Part shown: piece by piece, positions 9,281 to 20,315 of the stretch | How positions within the stretch are numbered: position 1 is the stretch's first letter | Layout of the letters: every line of letters starts with the position of its first letter | NCBI GenBank assembly: GCA_029168955.1 | Contig: JAPDOI010000136.1 | Span: 743,501-807,500 of the forward strand | Direction of reading: 5' to 3' | From: Aplectana chamaeleonis | Taxonomy: Eukaryota > Nematoda > Chromadorea > Rhabditida > Cosmocercidae | DNA: 64,000 nucleotides | Notes under the pieces: model-generated | The model's input: the letters and a program-made list of their open reading frames with translations, nothing else | Told to the model about the DNA's origin: nothing | The model's database searches: none | Position numbers and translations under genes: made by a program

Positions 9281-11446
9281 TGTCAACCGCTGGTGATCTG
9301 AATACTCGTCAATATTGCAATTGTCCAAATAGCGAAAAAGTGGTTTTGGGGGGCCTTCCAGTGTCATGCACAAAGCTCTGATGGGCCGTAGCTAAGCGGT
9401 TCGGTAAATTAGATAGAGTGATGAAGCAGAAAAAAACAAAGTCGCTTATATAGAAAGAAAAATAAAAAAATTTATCCGTTGAAAAAAGTGGTGTTTAAAA
9501 GGCCGTTTTTTCCAAATCGCCCTTACAGCCTTGGTTTTCACTTTTGGAAAGCGGAAGTCAGATAGAAGGTGCACCTACTGAATAGGCATCGAAAACTTCA
9601 TTAGCTGGATTTTTCCATTCCAAAAAAAATTTTCTCGAGATTTGGCACCTCAGCATGTGCTCCGTCCGCTCTGTGCGAACAGGAAAAATCGCCAAAAGTG
9701 ATTTTTTCACTTTAGCCCAATTTCGCTTGGAGTCAACTCAGAATCTCTTCAAACGGTTTTTCACAAACTTTTAGCTTGTATGTCAACCGCTGGTGGCCTG
9801 AATACTCGTCAAAATTGCAAGTGTCCAAACAGCGAAAAAATGGTTTTGGGGGGCCTTCCAGTGTCATGCACAAAGCTCTGATGGGCCGCAACTCAGCGTT
9901 TCGGTAAAATAGACCCAGTAAGTGAGTGGATAGAAGCAAAGTCGCTCATTTAAAGCGAGAAACAGGAAAAAAATCGCCCGTTGGAAAAAGTGGTGCTAAA
10001 AGGCCGTTTTTTCCAAATGAGGCTTACAGCCTTGGTTTTGACTTCTAGAAGGCGGATGTCGAGCAAAAGATGCATCTACTGGATGGTTATCGAAAATTAC
10101 ATTAGCTGGATTTTTTCTCAAATTTTTTTTCTGAGATTTCTCCTCACTGTTTTCCTTTTCATACAATGAGCAAACCTCAAAAAAAATTTTCTAAGAAAAA
10201 AACCAGCTAATGCACTTTTCGATAATCAGCCAGTAGATGCATCTTCTGCTCGACTGCCGCCTTCTAAAAGTAAAAACCAAGGCTGTAAGAGCCATTTGAA
10301 AAAATCGGTCTTTTAACACCACTATACACTTTAATACACTTTTAATATCCAACGGGGAAATTTTTTTATTTCTCCCTCTATATGCGCAGCTTTGGTTTTT
10401 TCCAGTTCCTAGGTCGGTCTATTTCACCGAACCGCTGAGTTACGGTACCTCATGGCAATACCAAAGACACCAGGGCCCATAGCGAACCCCCCTGATGTTG
10501 ACAGCTCAGTGCTGCCTCCGTGCCACAAGCAGGTGGCTCACGTTCTGGCTGCAATAATTGAGTGACGCCCTATCTTAATGCATGCGGGCCGCCATGGATA
10601 GTGACAACGGTGGGAGCCATTTGAAAACAAGATGTGAGTCACCCGTGTACCTGAGCACGGTGCTGAGGTCGCAAACGGCGTCGTGGTGAGCGAGACAGCA
10701 AGAGAAATAGCACGCAAAGAATCGAGAGACAGCATCCACCATCTCGGTCATGGGTAGGGTATGACCGAGGTGGTGACGGCGCGGAAAAATAATACGCTCC
10801 AGTTACAAAATTTCTGCTCCCATGGCTTCTCGAAATGGTTGGATTTGAACAGAAAAAGCTTTATGTGCAACACCTAGAACATCGTTAGGGTTCAAGTGTA
10901 AGAATAAGTGAACGCAGGTCAGCCACGTGCAATTAGAGAGAAATGAAGTAGAAACGAATTCATGGGATGTACGCGTTCCGATCATATTTATTGAACTACC
11001 TACTGGCAATTTTTTTTGACGTCATAGCTATCAATGGGCAATGTTTCGACTGCGCCAGATGCACTCATGGCTCAGTGGGGGTGCGCGACGTCGACGCGAA
11101 TATTACTCTAGTTCGGCACCGTCGTGCAGCGTAGTTTCGCCTGGAAATTTATGTTGGCAATAGGTCCCTCCAAGTTGGTTCTCATAGGCGGCACACGAGG
11201 CGGGTTGGCTGCCATCTTTATGTGGTGACGGTGGGAGTTTGCTACGGGCCCAGAAGGTTCGGAAATCTTCTTTTTTCGCTATACCGAAAAATCCGATTTC
11301 GACAGGCATTTAGGTGGCCAGCGGCTCAAAAGCCGGTCCGATGGGGCTGAAACTGTGTGAAAACCCGTTTGAAGTGATTCTGAGTTGACTCCAAGCGAAA
11401 TTTGGCTAAAGTGAAAAATCACTTCTGGGCGATTTTTCCTGTTCGC
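9281..11446. repeat. Nested complex: direct and inverted copies of a ~300-bp repeat
   Basis: The block starting TGTCAACCGCTGGTGatctG at 9281 recurs in direct orientation at 9780, sharing GTGTCATGCACAAAGCTCTG and TTACAGCCTTGGTTTT. Most of it returns inverted at about 10165-10450 (AAAACCAAGGCTGTAAG, then CCGCTGAGTTACGG). In addition 9674-9770 (GAACAGGAAAAATCGCC) is inverted at about 11348-11446 (GGCGATTTTTCCTGTTCG). The order suggests an outer fold-back of about 1.77 kb containing an inner one. No transposase frame is present. A relative of the 7401-7605 repeat sits inside at 11154-11255. Confidence 0.75.
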
Positions 11447-11885
11447 AAACCCTGTTTTTCAAATAGTAGTTGGGGGTTCGCTGGATGAAGAGAATATTGT
11501 TAAATGAAATGTTGTTGTTAATCTTTGTTTTGGCACTGAGGTCGAAACCTTCACAAATATACTGACCTGAATAAAAAAATAAAAAAAGTGAAGAAGTCGA
11601 ATAATCATAATCAGCTAAAAAAATTCCTTATCAAAAAAAAAAGAAAGTGGACGGGGCAAAAAAACGGAATCAGCGCGGTCATGCTGGTGGGGGGTCACCA
11701 ATTTCGGCATCGCTGGAGTGGGGATCGCAACCATGATCGCCGTTTTTCCAACTGGTTGCTTGACCCTGGGCCAGAGCCATACATCCCGCGACGGGCGAGG
11801 AGATGCAGCGTTACCATTCATATCGATTTTTGGTCGATATGGACAATAAACACTGCGCGACGTCGGTCGACGCGGGAAGAATGTG
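11447..11885. other. No gene recognised
   Basis: There is an A-rich stretch at 11570-11660 and then GC-richer sequence with the palindrome TATCGATTTTTGGTCGATA at about 11820-11838. The segment around 11815-11875 loosely resembles, in inverted form, 29960-30030. A 149-codon frame at 11588-12037 crosses the next element's terminus and is not supported. Confidence 0.35.
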
Positions 11886-13052
11886 AAGTCTGTCCGAATA
11901 AGACTGTCCGCCCAAGCGGTCGGCGTGAGTGTCGAGAGGCCGCCTTTGAAGCATTTTTTTCGGAAGAATCCTTCCACGGCTACAAATGGTTGACTGGGGT
12001 ATTATTTACTGCTCCTCTTAGATTCCTCCTGTCGTGACTTCCGTCCGACTTAGTCATCTAAAGACCGCCGTCTGGCCTACCATCACTGGTCCCTTCACGA
12101 TCCCTACAAAAGGATTTGTCATCATGCAGAGACGCAGAAACCGCGTCACCCCCGTCGCCTGGCAAGTCATTCCGCCAGTGCCTGGTCATTGTCATCGATA
12201 GTCTGTCTATCTTGTGCCGCTCTTCGTGCGTTCGCGTCACATGCCTGTGACGTCCTGCTCCTTCGATCGTCGTCAGTCCTGCGAGCTGTCCTGCCGATCC
12301 CGTGTACGGAGGAGGGTCTACCGTGCGGTGGCGTCCTGCCCGCACCTCCTCTGCTCCTTTCATCGCCTGATGGTAGAGCAGGGGCCTGGTCGACTTCCAG
12401 CCCTCACTGCCCGTGCGTCCGGATCCTCCCATGTCGGGGAGTTCGTCAGGTAGTAGGAGTTTGCCCTCTCCCGTTCTCAGCTGGGCAAGGTCCGTCCCTG
12501 ACACGTAGGAGGAATTGTATTTTAACCTGTGTATATATTTTTTGCCGCGTTCATTAGTTTGGTTTTAAAGGGTAAACGCATATTTTATACTTGTGTCCTG
12601 CTATGTAGCAATATCATACCGTACAGACGGTGTATACTTGGTTCGGTGGCATATGTTGTGTTTTGTGTGTACCGCGCAATGGCGGTTGTAGTTGGATCAG
12701 ACCTATCCTGGAGTTAGCCCTGGTTTTCGGGTAAGGGCGTGGTAACAGCGTAGCGTGCGACCGGAGGCTGTAGGGCCTAACACACATGTAGTATTCCACA
12801 TACTCGGTTTCCGCTTGGCAGGCATAAACATAGGGGCACGCCGTAAGTCCTCTGGTTCATTCGTGTCGGACTAGCGGCCGACCCCCTCCGTGACAACCGA
12901 TGCTGCAAGGACGGAAACGCAGACTCGGAGTGGAGGACGGCAACCGTCGCGACACCTCCCAAGCGATTCACAGGTGCTAGAAACGGCTTGGCTATAGCCG
13001 CTCGACACGCACGCCGACCGCGTAGGCGGACAGTCTTATTTGAACAGACTTT
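11886..13052. mobile_element. TIR element of ~1.17 kb without recognisable gene
   Basis: The left arm AAGTCTGTCCGAATAAGACT followed by GTCCGCCCAAGCGGTCGGCG is mirrored at 12980-13052 (CGCCGACCGCGTAGGCGGAC, AGTCTTATTTGAACAGACTT), about 54 bp with a few mismatches. The interior holds no long supported frame. Cysteine-rich translations at 12058-12557 are not a family I know. It is probably a non-autonomous DNA transposon of unknown superfamily. Confidence 0.7.
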
Positions 13053-13855
13053 ATGGTTCCGGCCATAGAGATCAGCAACTGCTATCACATAGACTTTCTT
13101 TATCGGTCTCCCGTGAGTTCTTTCCATCAGGAAGACTTCAAAATCCTAAAGGTTTGAAACAACAATGACCCCGCTATCGCTACTATCGTTATGGCTAAAT
13201 TTTGGGCCAGCACGTGCCGTGAACACGTGCATCTTCATCTTTATGACACATTCACACCAAACTCTTCAGCTTTTCTCCGATATGCTAAGCAAGTTTACCA
13301 CTTGACATTGAAGGAAGTGTTCACAATGTAATGCGTTGACCACAATTTGTTACTAAAATAACAAAGAATATGAGATAAGCGCTCTAAAACGCATTATTTC
13401 ATTGTGAGAATTTTCTCTTTTCGACTAGATGTGCGGTGGGATGAGAGAAATATTGGAGGATGCGGATGGCGAACAACGGGGACAATCGAAAAGAATATAT
13501 CGTGCAAAACAGTATTGATTAGGGTTCAGGGTCTACAGGGAAAATGGAACAGCAACAGACAAGAATAATTCTGTAGGTAGGATAGCGTACACCGAGTGAT
13601 GCACTAATGGGCGGCCCACCCGGGTGACTGCGAAACAGTGTGAGACAGTAGAGCCAGATTCGCTCATTGTACACAATGCGGGCTCTCTGGTTCATTCAGC
13701 ACGTTTAGCAGATCCGCAGCAAGGTTCAGGCGCCGCGAGCCGCGAATCTGAAAATCGCTAAGGTGCCGTTTACACATCCGTTGCCCAGCGATGCGGCAAG
13801 GTGCAAACCTAGAATATCGAGGCTAAGCTAGAGTGAGGACCGAATTTTCGAGTTC
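13053..13855. other. No gene recognised
   Basis: Nothing is assignable. Its right end (about 13808-13840) carries TCGAGGCTAAGCTAGAGTGA followed by GGAC, which also flanks the 19.9-kb TTCG satellite in the opposite orientation (CCTCACTCTAGGCTAAGCCG at about 20332). Confidence 0.4.
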
Positions 13856-14285
13856 GAATAAATATTCGAATTTTTCTAACGAATTTTTATTCGAACATTC
13901 GAATATTCGAAAAGTGTGAATATTCGAACATTATTCGAATTCGACTATTCGCAAAAGGTGAAAATTCGAACATTATTCGAATTCGACTATTCGCAAAAGG
14001 AGAAAATTCGAACATTATTCGAATTCGACTATTCGCAAAAGGTGAAAATTCGAACATTATTCGAATTCGACTATTCGGGAAAGGTGAATATTCGAATATT
14101 ATTCGAATTCGACTATTCGGGGAAGGTGAATATTCGAATATTATTCGAATTCGACTATTCGGGAAAGGTGAATATTCGAATATTATTCGAATTCGACTAT
14201 TCGGGAAAGGTGAATATTCGAATATTATTCGAATTCGATTATTCGCAGAGGTGAATATTCGAACGTTATTCGCATTTGAATACCC
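13856..14285. repeat. TTCG-rich satellite, 42-bp unit, array 1
   Basis: About eight units of TATTATTCGAATTCGACTAT plus TCGGGAAAGGTGAATATTCG repeat every 41-42 bp. The first units have CGCAAAAGGTGAAAATTCGA instead. Every unit carries nested TTCGAA-type palindromes, so both strands translate openly with a 14-residue period. These frames are artefacts. Confidence 0.95.
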
Positions 14286-14631
14286 GAGCTGATTTAACAA
14301 AAAATATGAAAAACAGCTCTAATGTATAAAGGAATCGACATACCTTTCAAGACTGATGTCAGTCTCTTCATTACTCCATTGTTCCATTTTCCCGAACGCA
14401 AGAACTAAATTTTTCCCCGCACCGTCTGATGAGGCTACTAGGCCGGTTCTAACAGGGGGATCCATATGGCAATCGCACTTGGCCACTCCCATTTGTCCAT
14501 GCCGCTGGGCAATGATAACACCAACCATAGCTTCGTTGGGTGGAGCCATGTACTCCACCAACCCTCACCTCTGGGCAGGTGAAGGGGGAACCTCCATCAT
14601 TGGGAAAACCGGTGAAACGCCCCGAGGCACA

Positions 14632-14762
14632 GGAGGAGATGGGAATACGTGGGGGTGGGGTTTATCCCTCCGTTGACCAATCACCCACGTCTTGAGTGGT
14701 GGAGAGACGTCTGTCGATTGGCCGACGGAGCAATAAACTCCGCCCCGTACTCCGATCTCCCC
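14632..14762. repeat. Small fold-back element
   Basis: GGGAATACGTGGGGGTGGGG with TTTATCCCTCCGTTGACCAA is mirrored by TTGGCCGACGGAGCAATAAA and CTCCGCCCCGTACTCC. The inner ACGTC blocks also pair. 14286-14631 holds no recognised gene. Confidence 0.8.
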
Positions 14763-15060
14763 CCAGTACGCGCCTCGAAAAAGAATGAAAGTCACCCAAC
14801 ATTCATGCAAGTCATTTTCAAGATTGTGTGGGTGTCACTGCCGGTTTTTCGTCCATAACTTTTTTGTGCTTGAAGATAGAATTCTGCGTCAACTTGTGCT
14901 TCCAGTTTGGAAAACTATTCTCGATCCTTCAGCCTATTTCATTTCACGAAACACCGGTTTTTCGCCTATAACTCTTTAACCTGGTGAGGGTTGTTTTTGA
15001 AATCTGCGTAAAATTCTGCGTCGAATGATATTTCGGATTCCTAACTTGGCTCGCTCCATA

Positions 15061-15735
15061 CTCTGAGAGGATCCCCCGCGATCGTTCACGGATAGAATCT
15101 CCGGTTTCTAGTAGGGGCCGAGAGGATTCTAGCATGGGGCTATCGCGCAACGATCGCGAAATTCTGCCAGTCTCAAACCGAGAGTGTACCGCGTTCGTTC
15201 ATCGATGCTCCCACGATGCTCTATAGCAAAACCGCGAGGAGTCGAGCCTGGGCCTATCACGGAACAATTGCGAGATCCTACCAGTTTCAACCTGAGGGCG
15301 AATCGCGTCTATACATTGACGTATTCGGGGCGTTACATCGCGGATCCGCGACGAACCGAGCTTGGAACTATCGCGGGACGATCGCGAGATTCTTCCAGCC
15401 TTCTGATGGTACCGCATCCAGGCCCTCTCGATGTTTCACCCGAGCGAGTGTTGCCTATCAGATCAACACGAAGCTATAAGGTATTGCCCTCGCCGCATTT
15501 CGCGCTGCTTTACAAATCTGCACAACATGATAACGCGGGAGCGGGGGAGACGATCACGGTACCATCGCGGATCGCGAGTGCACCACGGTTTTAGAGCGGT
15601 AAACCTCTCAACGATCGCGGTATTATCACGGTATGAGAACGAGAATGTCAACGGATGAGTCGATTGGGTAACTATCGCGGAACGAACGCGAATCACGGGA
15701 GCATCACGGTACTAGCGCAAAAGATTCTCTCAGAG
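15061..15735. mobile_element. TA-flanked MITE, CTCTGAGAG termini, with internal CGATCGCG repeats
   Basis: The ends CTCTGAGAG and CTCTCAGAG are inverted and flanked by TA at 15059-15060 and 15736-15737. The empty site is visible at about 23391 (GCTCCATAAGCC). The interior has degenerate repeats about 116 bp apart, of the form CTATCGCGxGACGATCGCGA followed by GATTCTxCCAG, at about 15138, 15254 and 15369. Frames of up to 136 codons in it follow the repeat and are not called. Confidence 0.8.
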
Positions 15736-15799
15736 TAAGCCAGCCAGGTCGGTGGAGCCGAGCCCCGTTGTTGGTTCTAGCAGAACTCTGCGCCTCCCA

Positions 15800-16293
15800 T
15801 TTAAAGGCAGTGTTCACGATGATTTTCATCCGCGAGTTTTTCACATAAAACAATGCGCTGGCCTCCACGTGTTACCAAAATTACGAAGAAATGGCGAGAA
15901 ACGCATTAAAACGTCGTATTTCAGTGACATTATTCTTTAACATGGGCCAGTTGTCCGGTCGGATAAACATGTTAATGGTGGTTGTCACCGTTGGAAAACT
16001 GTGTCAATCGAAAATAGAAGAATATTTCATGCAAAGCAGAATCAGTTAGGGCTCTAAGGAAGTAACGGAGCAATAGAGAGTAAAGAATTGCAAAGGACGC
16101 GTCCACAAAAGATTTCATTGTCACAACAAACAATTCCTGAGATACTTAAGAGGCCGGGTGATACTTAAGGATTTCGCGTACTTCTGTTGTGTTTTTCTCA
16201 ATTTCTACGTCATTTTAGATCCACCCGGGGGCCAGTTAATCGATATAGCGAATAATCTCAAAATTAAAGATTATCGTGAACACTGCCTTTAAA
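15800..16293 (+). mobile_element. MITE, AAGGCAGTGTTCACGAT family, subfamily A copy 1
   Basis: The ends TTTAAAGGCAGTGTTCACGA and TCGTGAACACTGCCTTTAAA are inverted. The interior (CCACGTGTTACCAAAATTAC, AACGTCGTATTTCAGTGACA, GGCCAGTTGTCCGGTCGGAT) matches 27571-28062 in the same orientation and 26710-27203 inverted. Comparison with the empty site at about 23447-23460 (CTCATTTATATCATAG) supports insertion at a TA. Confidence 0.9.
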
Positions 16294-16327
16294 CCATAGA
16301 GGCGAAAGCACCCTCTGGAGATAACTA

Positions 16328-19300
16328 CAATACCGGCCATAACTTCTGTCCCAAAGCGCGTCGGCGACGCGAAATCGCGTCGAAAACGCCGTTTTCGTTC
16401 GGAGTGGACTTTTTGAGAGCCTGAAAAAACCATTCGATTCCCCTCGATGAGGAGATTCCGACTGTATGTTCAGACTTGAGAAGAACTCGAGTCTTAACCT
16501 AGTTATGGCCTATTTCCCCTAAAAGGAGTCAAAATCTTTGTGAGTGGTTACTTTCCGAATCTGAAAATACTAATCGATTTCTCTGATTCCAAAAATCTTT
16601 TCAAGTTCGGAAAAATGTTACTTCTTGACATAGTTATGGCATATTTCGCCCACCCACAGAGTAGGAATGCTCTATCAACGGCGAAACTTGAACGTGAGCA
16701 TCACCAGTATAGTTGTGTCGTAACTCTGACTTCAAATTTTCTCTGTACCTGGAAATGTGTGAGATTTGACTCTTAATCTTTCTTAATTTTATATGAACTC
16801 GGTTTTGGCTATGGTCTCCCTTCAATTTCTCGGTTCTCCGCGCTCTCCACGCTATGGCTCCCCTCTCTCTCTGACCCCTTGCACTCCTCGCTGCCTGTAC
16901 TGCCTCGCTCGAAGGCAGTCCCCCAAAACCGAATAAATTCGAGGAGCGGAGACGGAGTGGAGAGTCAGTATTATAAGCCCGGTATCTGAAAGACCAGAGG
17001 TCGAAATGGGAAGAGTAAACATCATGGGTGTTCTCTGAGATATTTATATATGTAGCGAGACGGAACGTTGGTCGACTCAGAAAAGAAAGTAGTTATCTGA
17101 ACAGGTGGTCCGTTTTGAATCAGCATCAAGAGAGAATCGGAACAGGAGTTAGCGTTATGGGTGGTTTGTCCCTGGTTTACCTGGTTTACTAGACCCAATT
17201 CTCACTCTAAGGTGAGTAACTCGGTGGTGATAGACCACCCAGCGAGCGTGCCCGGTCGCAGCGCACACCGTGATTCGTTTCCCACTCATCATTGAGCACT
17301 CTTCCAGGAATGCGGATGTAAAATCATGTCATAAAAAAAGTATCGCATCCTCGTTTAATGAGAAAAATTCATTTTCACCTAGTTCAGAAAAATCCTCCGT
17401 ATTACCTCAATTTAAAAAGAAGTAACCAACAGTGCCATTCTGAAAATTCTCTGTTGTCGGTCAATGATTCCGCGGCTATAGACCACCCAGCCAGCGCGCG
17501 CGACCGCCGGCGCCTCACTGCATTATTCGTTTCCCTGCGCAGAGTGTGACTCATCATTGAGCACTCTCCGGCAATCATTTAGTACCAGGAAAATATTGAA
17601 TCCACATTTATTAGCAAAAACACATTTTTTACGAGGTGAGTTAAATACTTCAACAGAAATTGCAAAACTATCTACAATTAAAGAAAACAACAATTGGACA
17701 CAGGTTTCCAACCAATTAATAAAGTTACCCTTTCCAATCAGATGCTTGGTTTTCCTGGCCAGCCGCTCCCTGAAGCTCATCAGGATCATTCAACCCGCGG
17801 ATGTTCTTGTGCAGACGACGTGCTCTGCTGTTGAGCGGAGTCCTTCGCTCTCTTCCACATCTGCTCTCGGAGGGTGGGCGGGTACGTCGAAAAACATACA
17901 AGCACTAAAAAGGCTCTAAGAGGTTATTGGCAAATCCATATAAAAATTTTCAATCTCACATTCTGCGTGAATTGCACTTTATCCGCGGACTTCACGCGGT
18001 CATCAGTACATTGTCCAGCTCGTCCGTTTGATCTTCGTAGATCATTTCTTCGAATTTTCTCACAAACTTTAGCGGATTTTGTTATGTCTGTTGAAGTATT
18101 TTTCTACCTTAGTACAATTGTGATTTTGCTAATAAAACGTGGATTCAATACTTTACTGGTACTGAATGATGGCCGAAAGAGTGCACAAAGACAGGTCACA
18201 CCCTTCGCCTGGAAAACGAATAAATGCGTTTGATTGGAAAGAGTAACTTTTATTAATTGGTCTGAAACCTGTGTTCAATTGTTGTTTCCTTAATTGTAGA
18301 TATTTTTGCAATTTCTGTTGAAGTATTTTACTCACCTCGTAAAAATGTGTTTTTGCTAATAAATGTGGATTCAATATTTTCCTGGTACTGAATGATTCCC
18401 GGAAGATTGCTCAATGATGAGTCACACCCTTCGCCTGAGAACGAATAAATGCTGTGCGCGCCGCGGCCCATATCGCTGGCTGGCTGGAGTGGTCTGTAGC
18501 CGCGGAACCACTGACCGTCAACAGAGAATTTTTAGAATGGCACTGTTGGTTATTTCTTTTTAAATTGAGCTAATACGGAGGATTTTTCTCAACTAGGTGA
18601 AAATGCATTTTTCTCATTAAACGAGGATGCGATACTTTTCTTTTATGACATGATTTTACATCTGCATTGCCGGAAGAGTGCTCAATGATGAGTGGGAAAC
18701 GAATCAATGCTGTGCGCGCCGCGACCGCGCGCGCTGGCTGGGTGGTCTATAGCCACTGAATTACTCACCGTAGTGTGAGAATAGGATTTAGTAAACCAGG
18801 GACAAACCACCCATAACGCTACCTCCTGTTCCGATTCTCTCTTGATGCTGATTCAAAACGGACCACCTGTTCAGATAACTACTTTCTTTTCTGGAGTCGA
18901 CCAACGTTCCGTCTCGCTATAAATATCTCAGAGAACACCCATGATGTTTACTCCTCTCCCATTTCGACCTTTGATCTTTCAGATACCGGGCTTTCATAAT
19001 ACTGACTCTCCACTCCGTCTCCGCTAATCAGATTCTATTCGGTTTTGGGGGACTGTCTTCGAGCGAGGCAGTACAGGCAGCGAGTGCGTCAGAGAAGAGG
19101 AGCCATGGCGTGGAGAGCGCGGAGAACCGAGAAATTGAAGGAGACCATAGCCAAAACCGAGTTCATATAAAACTAAGAAAGATTAAGAGTCAAATACCGC
19201 ACTTTTCAGGTACAGAGAAAGCTTTGAAGTCAGAATTACGACACAACTATACTGGTGATGCTCACGTTCAAGTTTCGCCGTTGATAGAGCATTCCTACTC

Positions 19301-19642
19301 TTTGGGTGGGCAAAATATGCCATAACTATGTCAAGAAGTAACATTTTTCTGAACTGGAAAAAGATTTTTGAAATCAGGACGACGAGAGAAAGCGATTAGT
19401 GTTTTCCGGATTTAAAAGGTAACCACTCACAAAGATTTTTGACTCCTTTGGGGAAAATAGGCCATAACTAGGTTGAGACTCGAGTTTTTCTCAAGTCTGA
19501 CTATATAATCGGTATCTCCTCATCGAGAGGAATCGAATGGTTTTTTCAGGTTCTCAAAAAGTCCACTCCGAACGAAAACGGCGTTTTCGACGCGATTTCG
19601 CGTCGCCGACGCGCTTTGGGACAGAAGTTATGGCCGGTATTG
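16328..19642. mobile_element. Giant fold-back element, ~1.4-kb inverted arms, TA target duplication
   Basis: The left arm starts CAATACCGGCCATAACTTCT and the right arm ends AGAAGTTATGGCCGGTATTG. TA precedes at 16326-16327 and follows at 19643-19644, and the empty site GATTACTATGGAGC is present at about 23484. The arms run to about 17750 and back from about 18218, roughly 93% identical where I compared them. The spacer of about 470 bp includes a further partial copy of arm sequence (GTGGATTCAATACTTTACTG at 18142). No transposase is visible, so it must be mobilised in trans, probably by a Tc1/mariner-type enzyme given the TA site. If transcribed, it would fold into a long double-stranded RNA. 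Confidence 0.92.
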
Positions 19643-19902
19643 TATGGAGCTCGGCTCCACCAATCTCGCTGGCTTATGGAGCAGGCAAAATTAGTAAGGT
19701 CCTCGAATAAGCTCCTTAGGCTAAGCTACAGAGGAAAAGTTGATTTTGTAGCATTCTTTGCGTTGTAGCCCGTACAGGTCTAGAGATGAGTCGTGCCTTA
19801 TTAATTCCAATTGTAAGTGGAAATAAAGCTCTAGAAGAAGAATTCAACTTGTTAGTGCCGCTCACTTCGCAGTTGCGCGATAATGCTATGGATGCTTAAA
19901 TA

Positions 19903-20315
19903 ATTCGTCATTCGAATATTCGAATTTCGAATATTCGTTCATTCGAAATAAAAAATGAACGAATTTATTCGAAATTCGTTCGTTCGGAATAAAAAATGAA
20001 CGAATTTATTCGAAATTCGTTCGTTCGAAATGAAAAATGAACGAATTTATTCGAAATTCGTTCGTTCGAAATAAAAAGTGAACGAATTTATTCGAAATTC
20101 GTTCGTTCGGAATAAAAAATGAACAAATTTATTCGAAATTCGTTTGTTCGGAATAAAAAATGAACGAATTTATTCGAAATTCGTTCGTTCGGAATAAAAA
20201 ATGAACGAATTTATTCGAAATTCGTTCGTTCGAAATAAAAAATGAACGAATTTATTCGAAATTCGTTCGTTCGAAATAAAAAATGAACGAATTTATTCGA
20301 AATTCGTTCGTTCGG
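19903..20315. repeat. TTCG-rich satellite, 41-bp unit, array 2
   Basis: A unit of AATGAACGAATTTATTCGAA plus ATTCGTTCGTTCGGAATAAA repeats with an exact 41-bp period (for example CGAATTTATT at 20001, 20042 and 20083) for about nine units. The right flank CCTCACTCTAGGCTAAGCCG is the inverted form of the left flank of array 1. Confidence 0.95.

Larger units (their letters stand above)
14921..19690. repeat. Old repeat copy split by three TA-flanked insertions
   Basis: The pieces 14921-15060, 15736-15799, 16294-16327 and 19643-about 19690 line up in order with the uninterrupted repeat at 23232-about 23525: TCGATCCTTCAGCCTA, then GCTCCATA, then GCCAGGTCGGTGGAGCCGAG, then CATAGAGGCGA, then GGAGCTCGGCTCCACC. 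Everything between the pieces is three insertions, annotated separately. The right part of the repeat is missing after about 19690. Confidence 0.85.

Noticed and set aside
8713..9381. 222-codon plus-strand frame
   Set aside because: Its first part is the fold-back MITE at 8664-8858 and its last part is the dispersed repeat starting at 9281. The middle has no signature.
13887..14300. Repetitive peptides with 14-residue period (FEFDYSGKVNIRIL) on both strands
   Set aside because: They are a by-product of the 42-bp TTCG palindromic satellite, open on both strands at once.
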